A DNA stretch of 64,000 bases from Phycisphaerales bacterium (lineage in GTDB: Bacteria; Planctomycetota; Phycisphaerae; Phycisphaerales; UBA1924). Under the pieces are notes generated by a model. That model was not told the DNA's origin. It did no database searches and saw only the letters and a program-made list of their open reading frames with translations. Of this stretch, positions 53,020 through 62,178 are shown piece after piece (positions within the stretch are counted from its first letter, which is position 1; every line of letters starts with the position of its first letter). The stretch lies in contig JAJDDK010000001.1 in NCBI GenBank assembly GCA_029260345.1, forward strand, positions 62,001 to 126,000, given 5' to 3'. The translations under genes were made by a program, and so were the position numbers.

Positions 53020-54248
53020 GCCGAGTCACTCCCTTCGGAGCGCGGCTTGCGCTCCTGATCGTCGCCGCCAAGCAGGGATTCAATCACACCGAGGTCCGGT
53101 TGATCGTTGGTCGTCTCGGAATCGTCAGTGGCTCTTGACTTTTCCTCTTCAATGATTTCGACGGCATCGGGGGCCTCAGAGACCAAGGACTCAATGACGT
53201 CCGGCTCGGCGGCTTCGTGCGTTGCGTCGTCCACGGTCTCATCTTCAACCGGCGCCGCTTCCGATGCGGACACCAGATCATCGATGAGTGTTTCGCCGGT
53301 GGCGCCTTCGCCCTCCTGCCCGAGCAGGAACGCCGCGGTGGCGCCCCCTTGCTGCGCGCCGTGCGTCACGAGCTTCTCGTCGCGTGCGCGATCGACAATG
53401 TCCATGAAGAGGTCTTCAAGGCGTTGCCGGGGTTTGGCGACGCGACGAATCGACGCGCCGTGCCGCCCTAGCACTTGTTCAATTTCGGTCACGGTTGAGT
53501 CATCAAGCACATCCGTTTCGATGGACATGCGCGACTGCGCCGTGAGTAATTCATCGCACGTCCCCTGCGCTCGCTTGCGACCGCCGTACAGAATCACCAT
53601 GCGATCGACGCAGTCTTCGACGTCAGACAACTGGTGGCTGGAGAGGAGCACGGTCTTGCCGCGCCGGCCGAGTTCGATGATGAGGTCCTTCACCTGACGG
53701 GCGCCGATCGGATCAAGCCCCGTGGTCGGTTCATCGAGAATAAGAAATTCCGGATCGTTGATCAGCGCCTGCGCCAGACCGATGCGCCGCTGCATGCCCT
53801 TGGAATATTCTTTGATCTGTCGGTGCGCGACGGAGTTGAGCCCGACCATGTCCAGCAGTTCGTCGATGCGGCGTTTGCGGGCGCGATGATCGAGTTGAAA
53901 CAGCTTGCCGTAGTAATCCAGCGTTTCCCGGGCGTTCAGGAACGGATAGAGATACGACTCCTCCGGAAGCACGCCGATGCGCTCTTTGACCGACACATCC
54001 GTAGGAGGCTTCCCAAAGACGGCGATGAAGCCTGAACTCTTGTGCAGAAGACCAAGCAGCATCTTAATCGTGGTGGATTTGCCGGAGCCGTTCGGACCGA
54101 GCAAGCCGAAAATTTCACCGTCATGGATCTCGAGATCAAGGCCTTCGACGGCGCGCACGCGTGACCGCATCCAGAAGTCTTTGAAGACCTTGGTCAGCCC
54201 TTTGGTGAGCACGACCGGAATGTCTTTCGCGCCGCCCTGATTCACCAT
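53016..54248 (-). CDS. ABC transporter ATP-binding protein with acidic C-terminal tail
   Basis: A 410-residue ATPase. Motifs are Walker A GPNGSGKST, signature EYSKGMQRR, Walker B FLILDEPTTGLDP and the H-loop SSHQLSDVED. The ABC domain ends near residue 240. A conserved arm (VLGRHGASIRRVAKPRQRLE) follows, and from about residue 305 the chain is an acidic, Ala/Asp/Glu-rich extension with repeated DVIESLVSEAPD-like stretches, absent from ordinary ABC-2 ATPases. GGAGGCGG lies upstream of the ATG. It is coupled to the permease gene and drives its transport. Confidence 0.9.
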   Translation of the reverse strand: MVNQGGAKDIPVVLTKGLTKVFKDFWMRSRVRAVEGLDLEIHDGEIFGLLGPNGSGKSTTIKMLLGLLHKSSGFIAVFGKPPTDVSVKERIGVLPEESYLYPFLNARETLDYYGKLFQLDHRARKRRIDELLDMVGLNSVAHRQIKEYSKGMQRRIGLAQALINDPEFLILDEPTTGLDPIGARQVKDLIIELGRRGKTVLLSSHQLSDVEDCVDRMVILYGGRKRAQGTCDELLTAQSRMSIETDVLDDSTVTEIEQVLGRHGASIRRVAKPRQRLEDLFMDIVDRARDEKLVTHGAQQGGATAAFLLGQEGEGATGETLIDDLVSASEAAPVEDETVDDATHEAAEPDVIESLVSEAPDAVEIIEEEKSRATDDSETTNDQPDLGVIESLLGGDDQERKPRSEGSDSA

Positions 54249-54270
54249 TGCAATACCGCCTCCGTGCGTG

Positions 54271-55704
54271 TCAGGAGCCTCGACCGGCCGCTTCTTGATC
54301 GCGCTGACGCTGTTCGATGGACCAGCGCCGGTGGCGCTCTTTCAACTCTTCGATGCGCGACTGGATCGTTTCTTCAGCCTGGGCGCGATTTCGCTCCGCT
54401 TCGATCATCTTTGGAATGTCGGGATCGGGCGTCAGCACAAAGCTGCCCATCGTGTCGCGCGGCGTCACGATCGACTCGTACTGGCCGCTGTTCAGAAACT
54501 CGCGGTAGGCGTTCGTCCAGTCCGTGGTCACGAGGACCGAAGGCTCCTGACGGAACTGCGTTAGTTTGGCATTGAACACATCGACCCGCGATCGGGCGCT
54601 CGTGACGACGTCCGTGCGATACTGGCGCGCGCTGTTGAGGATCTGCGAGACCAGGCCACTGGTCATCCCCTCGTACATCGCGCCATTAATTTCCACGGGC
54701 GCCCCTTCAAAGAGCGCGTTGATCTGCGTCAAAATGACATTCGCCTCGGCGTCGTTGTCGAGTTCGATCGCACGTTCGTACGCATCGATTCGATCAAGAA
54801 TGATGTCGTGCGCTTCGCCGGCGATATCCGTCAACGTTTGCCGATAAGCGCGATTCGCATCCTCGCGCTGCTTGGCGGCTTCCGCTTCGGCGCGAGCGAC
54901 GGCGTCGAACTCCTTGTACACCGCCAGCGGTGGACGCGGATCGCGCACGTTGACGTTGTCAATGCGGATGCCGGATTCATTCAGATCGAGTGTTTCCTGC
55001 GCGGTGCGGCGGATGCGTGTTTCGAGCGAACCCATGCCGTTGGCGTCTGCGCCGCCTTGGCGCAGCACCTGATCGATGGTGGACTCGGCGAACGTGGCCA
55101 CGACGCCGCGCTCGACGGACAATCGCACGATGGCGATTTCGTCAGCGGAATAGATGTTGGTTGCATTGGCGACCGGATCAGCGCGGTGAAACGTCACTGA
55201 CACTTCGAGGTGGCCAAGCGCGCCATCCGCCGTGACGACGGAGCCGTCCACGCCGGGGTTCAATCGCTGGCGCGTGTCCAAGATCTGCCCCCACGGGGCG
55301 GATCGCTCGCGCGCGTTGAGATTGGGCATGAAGGTGTAGCCAAGGTCGACCGATTCCTGATTCGTGCGCACCTTGACGATCTCGCCAAGCGGATACGGCC
55401 AGTTCCAGCGAATGCCGGGCTCCACATCGCTTGCGGTGATGCGGCCGAACACGAGTTTGACGCCGCGTTCGGACTCGCCAATGGTTTGCACGCCGCTGAT
55501 GAGAAATGCGATTCCCACCAGCACCATCACCACCTGCACAAATCGGAAGGTGAGATTGAGCGCGCTGGCGAGCGATTCCTGCGCCGGGTCCAGCGACGGT
55601 CCAAGTCGTCCTTCTTCACCGGGTTTGATGAAGGAGACACCCTTAGCCGATTCGACCGGAGGCGGCGGCGCGCCTTCGTCGTGGTTGTGGAACTCGTCAG
55701 TCAT
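54271..55704 (-). CDS. SPFH/band-7 protein, HflK-like
   Basis: A 477-residue protein with a cytoplasmic Pro-rich N-terminus, one membrane helix (FVQVVMVLVGIAFLISGV) and an SPFH domain starting ESERGVKLVFGRITASDVEP. The C-terminal half is a long coiled coil with Ala/Glu-rich repeats (DAVARAEAEAAKQREDANRA), ending in a charged tail. The order and pairing with the next protein resemble HflK/HflC, which form a cage around the membrane protease FtsH in Escherichia coli. Here no protease is adjacent; an ABC transporter is. It overlaps the next gene by four bases. Confidence 0.8.
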   Translation of the reverse strand: MTDEFHNHDEGAPPPPVESAKGVSFIKPGEEGRLGPSLDPAQESLASALNLTFRFVQVVMVLVGIAFLISGVQTIGESERGVKLVFGRITASDVEPGIRWNWPYPLGEIVKVRTNQESVDLGYTFMPNLNARERSAPWGQILDTRQRLNPGVDGSVVTADGALGHLEVSVTFHRADPVANATNIYSADEIAIVRLSVERGVVATFAESTIDQVLRQGGADANGMGSLETRIRRTAQETLDLNESGIRIDNVNVRDPRPPLAVYKEFDAVARAEAEAAKQREDANRAYRQTLTDIAGEAHDIILDRIDAYERAIELDNDAEANVILTQINALFEGAPVEINGAMYEGMTSGLVSQILNSARQYRTDVVTSARSRVDVFNAKLTQFRQEPSVLVTTDWTNAYREFLNSGQYESIVTPRDTMGSFVLTPDPDIPKMIEAERNRAQAEETIQSRIEELKERHRRWSIEQRQRDQEAAGRGS

Positions 55705-56687
55705 TCGTCGCCGCCCTCAGCGTTGCTCTGCGGAGTGAACGGCGGAACACCGTTTGGTCCGGTGGACTGAAGCGCATCGGGGTTGAAGAGTCCGAGGCCC
55801 ATTTGATCAGTGGACAGGATGAGCGTCGCTCGCTTGCCGAGGAGCGCCTTCATGAATTCGAGTTGATCAATAAAGATCGCCAGATCCTTGGCCTGATTGA
55901 GCTGCTGGTAGTACCGCGCCGCTTCCAATTCACCTTGCACGCGAATTTGCTCAGCGAGCTGCTGCGCAAACGCGCGGATGCGGGCGGCCGCGGACTCGGC
56001 GTCATTGACGATCGTCAGCGCGACGGATTCGCCGCGGCTCTGCGCTTCAGCCGCGAGTCGATCGCGCTGCGCCTTCATTCGGGCGAACACGGCTTCGGTG
56101 GTGTCGGACGGCAACACGATGCGATTCACACCCACGAAGACCGGCTCGATGCCGTATTCCGCAAGGCCTCGCCCATTTTCACCGGCGGTGCGAAGTCGAT
56201 TCAGCACGGCGGCTTCAAGCTCGGGAATCTTCGAGCCGCTTGACGAGAACAATTGGTCGAATCGATAGGCCGAAAGTTCCGACATCGCGCTGCGGAGCAG
56301 GTTCTCGATCGTGCGTTCGGCAGCGCGATAGTGCTCACGCGATTCCGACCCGGCGGTGCTGAACCGCTGGAAGAATTTCAGCGGATCGCTGACGCGCCAG
56401 GTGACAAACGCCTCGGCGATGACCTGACGGTTGTCGGCGGTCTGCTGCGTTTCGCTGCGCGCCTGCAAGAGACGCACGCGCGTGTCGTACGTCGTGACGG
56501 TGTTGGCCGGGTACGGCAGTCGCCAGTGCAGGCCGGGGTCGCGCTCCACATCGTTTTCCGTGGCGCTGCCAAAGAATGTGACCACGCCCACTTCGGTAAA
56601 GCGAACCGTGTACGTCACCATGAACCCGACGAAGCCGAGCACGATGAGCGCCGCAAAGACAAGGACAAGGCTGAATCGCACGGTCAA
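55701..56687 (-). CDS. SPFH/band-7 protein, HflC-like
   Basis: A 328-residue protein with one N-terminal membrane helix (SLVLVFAALIVLGFVGFMV) and an SPFH domain (VRFTEVGVVTFFG, DPGLHWRLPYP, ITV-type ERTIENLLRSAMSELSAY). The sequence SDTTEAVFARMKAQRDRLAA then AEAQSRGE is the HflC/prohibitin-type helix. It overlaps both flanking genes by four bases, so the three SPFH genes are translationally coupled. It should hetero-oligomerise with the HflK-like neighbour in the membrane. Confidence 0.82.
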   Translation of the reverse strand: MTVRFSLVLVFAALIVLGFVGFMVTYTVRFTEVGVVTFFGSATENDVERDPGLHWRLPYPANTVTTYDTRVRLLQARSETQQTADNRQVIAEAFVTWRVSDPLKFFQRFSTAGSESREHYRAAERTIENLLRSAMSELSAYRFDQLFSSSGSKIPELEAAVLNRLRTAGENGRGLAEYGIEPVFVGVNRIVLPSDTTEAVFARMKAQRDRLAAEAQSRGESVALTIVNDAESAAARIRAFAQQLAEQIRVQGELEAARYYQQLNQAKDLAIFIDQLEFMKALLGKRATLILSTDQMGLGLFNPDALQSTGPNGVPPFTPQSNAEGGDE

Positions 56688-58762
56688 TTCTCCTCTTTCG
56701 CGCGCGTCTCCGACAGGAGATCGTCAAACGTCGATTCCACGTTTTCCAGATTGATCGTGACGCCGGGGGCGTCGAAAGTTGTGATGTACAAACGACTGTG
56801 CCGCACGGCTTCCCGCAAGGCGTCCAGATAGAGACCGGCGAGGTACACCTCCGGCGCGGCTCGATACATCGCAAGGCGCCCGGCCTGACGCGTGGCGCGG
56901 CCGCGCACTTCCATGTGGCGCACCCAGCGGTCGGCGCGGGCCTCAAGCAGCAGCCCCGCCGCTTCGCCGCCTGATTCGTAAATGAGGTCTTCGATCGCCA
57001 GCCGCTTCAGCGAGAGTTCTTCATCGTTCGCATCTTGCTCCGTCATGCGCTCAAGCTGATCGAGCTCCGTCACGATGCGGCGGGCCAGCTCCACATCGCC
57101 GGCGACGGAGGCGAGCGTCTTGATGGCCATGGCTTGCGACTGTTCAATCGTCGCCTCGCGGCGCTGTTCGGAATTGACGACGTATTCAAAGCTGGCGCCA
57201 ACGTCCTGCGCAAATGGCGGGTGCGCGCCGACGATGCCGACAAACACAATCTTGACGCCGGCGCCGCGCGGCTCACCCGTCGCTGGGTCGACATTCAACT
57301 CAGCGAAGCGCGCTTCAATTAATTCGAGCAGATTCGCATTGATTTCTTCACGAGCCGCGCCCAGCACGGCGTCGATCGTTTGCGTGGACATGTATTCCGT
57401 CACGACGCCAAGCGCGACGGATTGCAGCAGTTCGCGCCGAATTCTGTTGGGGTCGTTCGGATCGTCGCTGTCCGCCGCGAGCCAGAGATACGTCTCCAGA
57501 TCATCAACGACGTATTGGAGCGGGATTTCGGCAGAGACCATGGCAATGTCTTCGCCCGCCGCCGACGTACTGGAGCCGTCGCGTGACGCGCGGACCAGCA
57601 AGAAACGCTCATTCACGCCGTGATCTTCGGTCCAAAGGATTGGGCCGTCGTCATCGTGCTGGTGGGCTGGGGAACCGAGTTGCAGTTCAACAATGTGTTC
57701 GGATGAATAGCGTTCGACGCTTTCGAACGGCCATGGCAACTTCACAGCGATGCTTGAATCCACCACGCGCTGCAGTTTGCCGAAGCGCAAGACGACGGCG
57801 TTCTCATCGGGAGAGACAACCGCGAAGCACGTCAAAATCCAGATCACGACGCCGCCGACGAACAGCAGGAATGCCAATGACCGGCTGAACAGCCGATAGA
57901 ACCAGGTGGAGCTGACATCGAGGCCGAACTGGTAATTGACGGCCTCACTGATGGATTCCGCGATGCGATCGGGCGCCGCGAGGAATCCGAGAATGCGCGA
58001 ATCAAACGGCGGCCGCGGGTACTCCCCTGCTTTGCGCGGGCGGTACACCGAGAGCACGAAGTTCAGGAAAATCTCGATCCCGAGAACAGCCATGATGATC
58101 GGGATGATCACCGGCAGTCGGCGCAGCAGCGCATCGCTGGCCGCGAACGAAATACCGTGCGCAATGGCAATGAGAAGGCCAATCACCGCGGCGCCAACGG
58201 CCCATGTCGCCCCGGCGCGCAGGTTCACCCACGCGGGCTGCTTGGCCATGCCCGCAACGAAGCGAGCGAAGATGAATCCGATCGCCGCGATGCACAGACC
58301 AAGCGTCATCGCCCAGCCGGTGAGGCTCGGCAACGGGATCTGATCCGAACGCATGATCTGAACGCCGGATGAATATCGAATCCAGGCAAGGATCAGGAGC
58401 GCGGCGCCGACCAGTAGACTCACCGCCGGCAACAGATAGCGATGCATCCACTCGAGCTTGCGCCCGGCGACACGAAGTTCGGAACCCGATTCCTGAAAGA
58501 CGGATGCTTGCGCGGCGGAGCCGGTTCGCAGCATCTCCTCTTCGGTGGCTTCGATCTGCGCCAGCCGGTGCTGGTGGAACACCAACGCCAGCGCGAACCA
58601 CACCGGGATCCCGAGGAGCAAATACAACGAGCCCGTCAGCGCGGCGGCGTCCGAGCCGATCAGTGAATACAGCAGCAGCACCAAAGCCAGCAGGCCCTGA
58701 ATGCCGAGGCCGATCAGACTGACGACGGTCGCCCGCTTGTACGAAAGTTGGTCGCTTTTCAT
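56684..58762 (-). CDS. Third SPFH protein, fused to a multi-helix membrane domain
   Basis: About 692 residues. Residues 1-300 hold about seven membrane helices (SLIGLGIQGLLALVLLLYSL, SLYLLLGIPVWFALALVF and others). A final helix (FLLFVGGVVIWILTCFAVV) leads into an SPFH domain (SPDENAVVLRFGKLQRVVDS, KLPWPFESVERY). After a long coiled coil the C-terminus has LARRIVTELDQLERM and VRHSRLYITTFDAPGV. Ordinary HflK/HflC lack the N-terminal membrane module. It is the first gene of the leftward operon. ATG 58762 is used; ATG 58780 adds six residues, and the frame opening at 58969 is unlikely. No clear ribosome binding site. Confidence 0.75.
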   Translation of the reverse strand: MKSDQLSYKRATVVSLIGLGIQGLLALVLLLYSLIGSDAAALTGSLYLLLGIPVWFALALVFHQHRLAQIEATEEEMLRTGSAAQASVFQESGSELRVAGRKLEWMHRYLLPAVSLLVGAALLILAWIRYSSGVQIMRSDQIPLPSLTGWAMTLGLCIAAIGFIFARFVAGMAKQPAWVNLRAGATWAVGAAVIGLLIAIAHGISFAASDALLRRLPVIIPIIMAVLGIEIFLNFVLSVYRPRKAGEYPRPPFDSRILGFLAAPDRIAESISEAVNYQFGLDVSSTWFYRLFSRSLAFLLFVGGVVIWILTCFAVVSPDENAVVLRFGKLQRVVDSSIAVKLPWPFESVERYSSEHIVELQLGSPAHQHDDDGPILWTEDHGVNERFLLVRASRDGSSTSAAGEDIAMVSAEIPLQYVVDDLETYLWLAADSDDPNDPNRIRRELLQSVALGVVTEYMSTQTIDAVLGAAREEINANLLELIEARFAELNVDPATGEPRGAGVKIVFVGIVGAHPPFAQDVGASFEYVVNSEQRREATIEQSQAMAIKTLASVAGDVELARRIVTELDQLERMTEQDANDEELSLKRLAIEDLIYESGGEAAGLLLEARADRWVRHMEVRGRATRQAGRLAMYRAAPEVYLAGLYLDALREAVRHSRLYITTFDAPGVTINLENVESTFDDLLSETRAKEEN

Positions 58763-58956
58763 CGGCAAAGATTCTGGCATCGGAGGTGAGGTCTTCAGGA
58801 GTGAAGGTCGCACCGCAGAGGAGGGAGAGAGTCTGCCTATTGTCCCGAGCCGACGCGGGCTGTCCACTCGCCCCGGGAACGCCCCGGTCTCGACTGCACC
58901 CAACGAGTTTCGAGCGCCGGGCGGGAATGCGCGAACCCGCCGCCGACGGACTCCGT

Positions 58957-58985
58957 TTGATGTACGCACAGCCCCGGTCTATATG
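58957..58985 (+). promoter_or_regulatory. Candidate promoter for the rightward ABC permease
   Basis: TTGATG (58957-58962), a 17-base spacer and TATATG (58980-58985). A start near 58992 would leave about 70 untranslated bases. Agreement with the consensus is moderate. Confidence 0.35.
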
Positions 58986-59017
58986 TTCGATCTATTCTCC
59001 ACCTTGTCGCATTGAAA

Positions 59018-59030
59018 TGGCACAGTGCCA
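59018..59030. promoter_or_regulatory. 13-bp perfect palindrome in the divergent SPFH/ABC interval
   Basis: TGGCAC-A-GTGCCA is a perfect inverted repeat about 30 bp upstream of the permease ATG, in the 298-bp gap between the SPFH operon and the second ABC permease. It has the form of a dimeric repressor site that could co-regulate both. Confidence 0.45.
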
Positions 59031-59060
59031 TCAACGCGGCCTGACCCACCCTCTCTCACC

Positions 59061-60425
59061 ATGCTGACGCAGATCTTCGCCATCGCGCGAAACACCTTCG
59101 TCGAAAGTGTCCGCCAGCCGATCTATTTCGTGCTGGTGATGGCTGGGCTGGTTTTGCAGGGATTCAACGTCCTGCTCAGCGCGTACAGCATGGGCTACAG
59201 CGATTCGTCCGAAGTCTCCGCGGACGACAAACTCTTGCTGGACATGGGGTTGGCGACGGTGTTCGTCATCGCGACGCTGCTGGCGGCCCTGACGTGCACG
59301 GCGGTCGTGAGCCGCGAGATCGACAACAAGACGGTGCTCACAGTCATCAGCAAACCGGTAGGGCGACCGATTTTCGTCATTGGGAAATACCTTGGCAGCA
59401 CTGGCGCCATCGTGCTCGCGACGATTGTGCAGCTCCTGTTCCTTCAATTCGCATTGCGGCAAGAAGTGATGTCCACGGCGGCGGATCATGTCGATCCGGT
59501 CGTGATGACGTTCCTCCCGCTGGCGGTGCTGATCGGCGTCGGGATCGCAGCGTGGGGCAACTATTTTTACGGTTGGGTGTTTTCATCCACCGCGATTTAC
59601 GTGATGACGCCGGCGCTTTTCATCACGCTCTTCATCACGTTGCTTCTGAATAAGAACTGGCAGCCCCAGCCCTTGATGGCGGACTTCAAGCCGCAGGTCA
59701 CGCTGGGGAGCCTGGTGCTGCTGCTTTCGATCCCTGTGATCTCAGCCGTGGCGCTGGCCGCTTCCACGCGGCTTGGGCAGGTCATGACGATCGCCGTGTG
59801 CCTTGGCGTCTTTTTGCTTGGCTTGCTGTCGAACTATTTCTTTGGGCGATTTGCCTATCAGAACTCGCCGATCGCGGGCATTGCCGCGGTGGAGGTGGTG
59901 CAGGATCGCGACGCCGATTTCAACGATGGCGGTGATGTCTGGCGCCTCACGATGAACGGGCCGGCGGAGATCAATCTGCGGCCGGGCATGACGATTTATT
60001 ACGGCCCAACGCCGAACGGACTGGCGCTCGCAATGGCGAAGCAGGAGCCCTTCGAGGGTGATGTCTTTGATCCGGCGACGTACGACCGACCGGGTGTGCA
60101 GCCAAATGTTGTCGTGCGCGAAGTGCTTCCGGTGGATGAGGACATCCATCGCATCACGATTCTGAATGCGGGATCGATGGAGACGACGCATACGCCGCGC
60201 GTGGGCGAGTACTTGTTCGTGACGCCGACGCGCGTTCACTGGCTGGCGCGTTCGGCGTGGTCGATTGTGCCGAATCTTCAGTTCTTCTGGCTGGTGGATG
60301 CGATCACGCAGACGCACCGCATTCCGATGCGATACGTCGGACTGGTTGCGTCATACAGCGGCGTTCAGGTTGTGGGCTTGTTGTCGCTGGCGGTGATTCT
60401 GTTCCAGCGCCGTGAGGTTGGTTGA
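59061..60425 (+). CDS. Second ABC-2-type permease, divergent from the SPFH/ABC operon
   Basis: A 454-residue membrane protein. About six or seven helices are visible, including IYFVLVMAGLVLQGFNVLLS and VFVIATLLAALTCTAVVSRE. An outside loop of about 150 residues lies near 285-430, before a last helix and the arginine-rich end LFQRREVG. VISKPVGRPIFVIGKYLG is shared with the permease at 51088-53019. No ATPase gene lies beside it, so it probably uses the ATPase of the divergent operon. ATG 59061 fits homology; the frame opening at 59025 is a GTG. Confidence 0.75.
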   Translation: MLTQIFAIARNTFVESVRQPIYFVLVMAGLVLQGFNVLLSAYSMGYSDSSEVSADDKLLLDMGLATVFVIATLLAALTCTAVVSREIDNKTVLTVISKPVGRPIFVIGKYLGSTGAIVLATIVQLLFLQFALRQEVMSTAADHVDPVVMTFLPLAVLIGVGIAAWGNYFYGWVFSSTAIYVMTPALFITLFITLLLNKNWQPQPLMADFKPQVTLGSLVLLLSIPVISAVALAASTRLGQVMTIAVCLGVFLLGLLSNYFFGRFAYQNSPIAGIAAVEVVQDRDADFNDGGDVWRLTMNGPAEINLRPGMTIYYGPTPNGLALAMAKQEPFEGDVFDPATYDRPGVQPNVVVREVLPVDEDIHRITILNAGSMETTHTPRVGEYLFVTPTRVHWLARSAWSIVPNLQFFWLVDAITQTHRIPMRYVGLVASYSGVQVVGLLSLAVILFQRREVG

Positions 60426-60428
60426 AGT

Positions 60429-61073
60429 TCAGGCCGCGGGCGATTCGATGCCGCCGGTCATTTGCTCGGGTTTGGTCTTGATGAGACCGAACCAGATGAA
60501 GCAGAATGTCGGCCAGGACAGACCAAGAACAATTCCGAGAACGAGGCCGATGAGATTGCCGGCGCCGCCGCCTTGCTTCGCGTTCATGGTAAATTCCGCG
60601 CTGGGATTGTCTTTCATCCACTGCGCCATTTCAGCTTGCATATCGAGTTGCATCTTGATGCTCACCACGGTGAGCACAATGGCCCCGGCCGCCCATACAA
60701 GGTGCGACAGACGTGCGACGGGCTTGCGCTGAATCGTCAGGATGCCGCTGACCAACAGGAGCACCGCCCAAATCGTGCTGATCATGGTGATCGCGAGAAG
60801 CGTTGTGTTTCGCGTGGTCAAGGAGGGCGGCATGCCGCCTTCCATGTTGCCTGCCGCACTCTGCATCATGCCGGGACCGACAAACATCCAGACCAGACCG
60901 ACGCCGCCGCACACCAATCCGAGGGAGGCAAACAGAATGCTGAATATGCCGACTACTTTCGGCCAACCTGGCGGCTCCGTGAAATCGAAATCATCATCGG
61001 AAGGTGAAGTCGGTGGCGCGACAAAAACCTCGTCGGGTCCACCGTTCGCATACGGGTCGTGCTGATTCGCCAT
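60429..61073 (-). CDS. Membrane protein of unknown function
   Basis: A 214-residue protein with a polar N-terminus rich in Asp/Pro and about four membrane helices (VVGIFSILFASLGLVCGGV, AITMISTIWAVLLLVSGI, LVWAAGAIVLTVVSI, LIGLVLGIVLGLSWPTFCFI). Loops contain an unusual Met-rich stretch (GPGMMQSAAGNMEGGMPP). I recognise no family. It is convergent with the ABC permease, three bases apart, and lies downstream of pheS on the same strand, 73 bp away. Confidence 0.65.
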   Translation of the reverse strand: MANQHDPYANGGPDEVFVAPPTSPSDDDFDFTEPPGWPKVVGIFSILFASLGLVCGGVGLVWMFVGPGMMQSAAGNMEGGMPPSLTTRNTTLLAITMISTIWAVLLLVSGILTIQRKPVARLSHLVWAAGAIVLTVVSIKMQLDMQAEMAQWMKDNPSAEFTMNAKQGGGAGNLIGLVLGIVLGLSWPTFCFIWFGLIKTKPEQMTGGIESPAA

Positions 61074-61146
61074 GAGAAATGCCCCTTCCGATGTCCGCGA
61101 GCAATGCGCTCGATTGGTTGATTTTCCGCGATTTCGTCGCGTGCTT

Positions 61147-62163
61147 TCAGAGCTGGCTCAGGAACCGCACATCGTTCTCAAACAACATGCGAATGTCCGG
61201 CACGCCGTATTTGCCCATGGCGATGCGCTCGATGCCGAAACCGAACGCGAAACCCTGCCATTCCTCGGGGTCGTAGCCGACGGCTTCGAAGACGGCCGGG
61301 TCCACCATGCCGCACCCGCCAAGCTCGACCCACTCCGGCGGCTTGTCCTGGCGCAGGCGAATCTTCATGTAGAACTCGGCGCTGGGTTCGGTGAATGGGA
61401 AGTAACTTGGCACGAGGCGCACTTCCGCCTCGGGCCCGAAATACGACCGTGCGAACTGAAAAAGCGTGGTCTTGAGATCGACCATGGTCACATTGCGATC
61501 AACGTACAGCCCTTCGAGCTGATGAAACATGAATGAGTGCGTCGCATCGACGGTGTCGGGCCGATACACGCGCCCGGGTGAAATGATCTTTAGCGGCGGC
61601 TGATGATTCTCCATCACACGGATCTGCACCGTGCTGGTCTGGCTGCGCAACATGCGCGGCTCCGCGGAGGCCGACTGCTCTTCGATATAGAAATTCTCAC
61701 TCGCTTCGCGCGCGGGATGCTCTGCGGGAATATTGAGCTTCACAAAGTTGTGTTCGTCGTCCTCAAGCTCTGGCCCTTGCGCAACGCTGAAACCCATGCG
61801 TCCGAAGACGTCGACGAGTTCATCGCGTACGCGGGAGAGCACGTGCCGCCGACCGATCGCAGGCACGAGCCCCGGCTCGGTCAGGTCCAGCATGGGGCCG
61901 GAACACTTCGGCGCGCCCCCACTGCCGAGCTCATTTTTCTTCGACTCGAAAGCGCCTTCGATCGCCTGCTTCACCTCATTGAGGCGCTTGCCGACGGCGG
62001 GCTTCTCTTCGCGCGGCACATCCTTGAGGCCCGCCGCCATGGATTTCAGCTTGCCCTTGGCGCCGACGTATGCAATGCGCCACTGCTCAAGCGCGTCAGC
62101 GTCCGCGACGGCGGAAAGCTCGCGCAGGGCTGATTGTTCAAGCTCTTCAAGCTGCTGCAGCAT
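61147..62163 (-). CDS. pheS: Phenylalanine--tRNA ligase alpha subunit
   Basis: A 338-residue class II synthetase subunit. An N-terminal coiled coil is followed by motif 1 near PAIGRRHVLSRVRDELVDVF, motif 2 SFMFHQLEGLYVD and motif 3 GFGIERIAMGKYGVPDIRML. The start ATG 62163 fits the family; 57 bases more are open upstream to 62220 but include the rplQ terminator region. There is no Shine-Dalgarno. pheT does not follow in this window; a membrane-protein gene does instead. Confidence 0.93.
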   Translation of the reverse strand: MLQQLEELEQSALRELSAVADADALEQWRIAYVGAKGKLKSMAAGLKDVPREEKPAVGKRLNEVKQAIEGAFESKKNELGSGGAPKCSGPMLDLTEPGLVPAIGRRHVLSRVRDELVDVFGRMGFSVAQGPELEDDEHNFVKLNIPAEHPAREASENFYIEEQSASAEPRMLRSQTSTVQIRVMENHQPPLKIISPGRVYRPDTVDATHSFMFHQLEGLYVDRNVTMVDLKTTLFQFARSYFGPEAEVRLVPSYFPFTEPSAEFYMKIRLRQDKPPEWVELGGCGMVDPAVFEAVGYDPEEWQGFAFGFGIERIAMGKYGVPDIRMLFENDVRFLSQL

Positions 62164-62178
62164 CACGCGCACTCTAGC

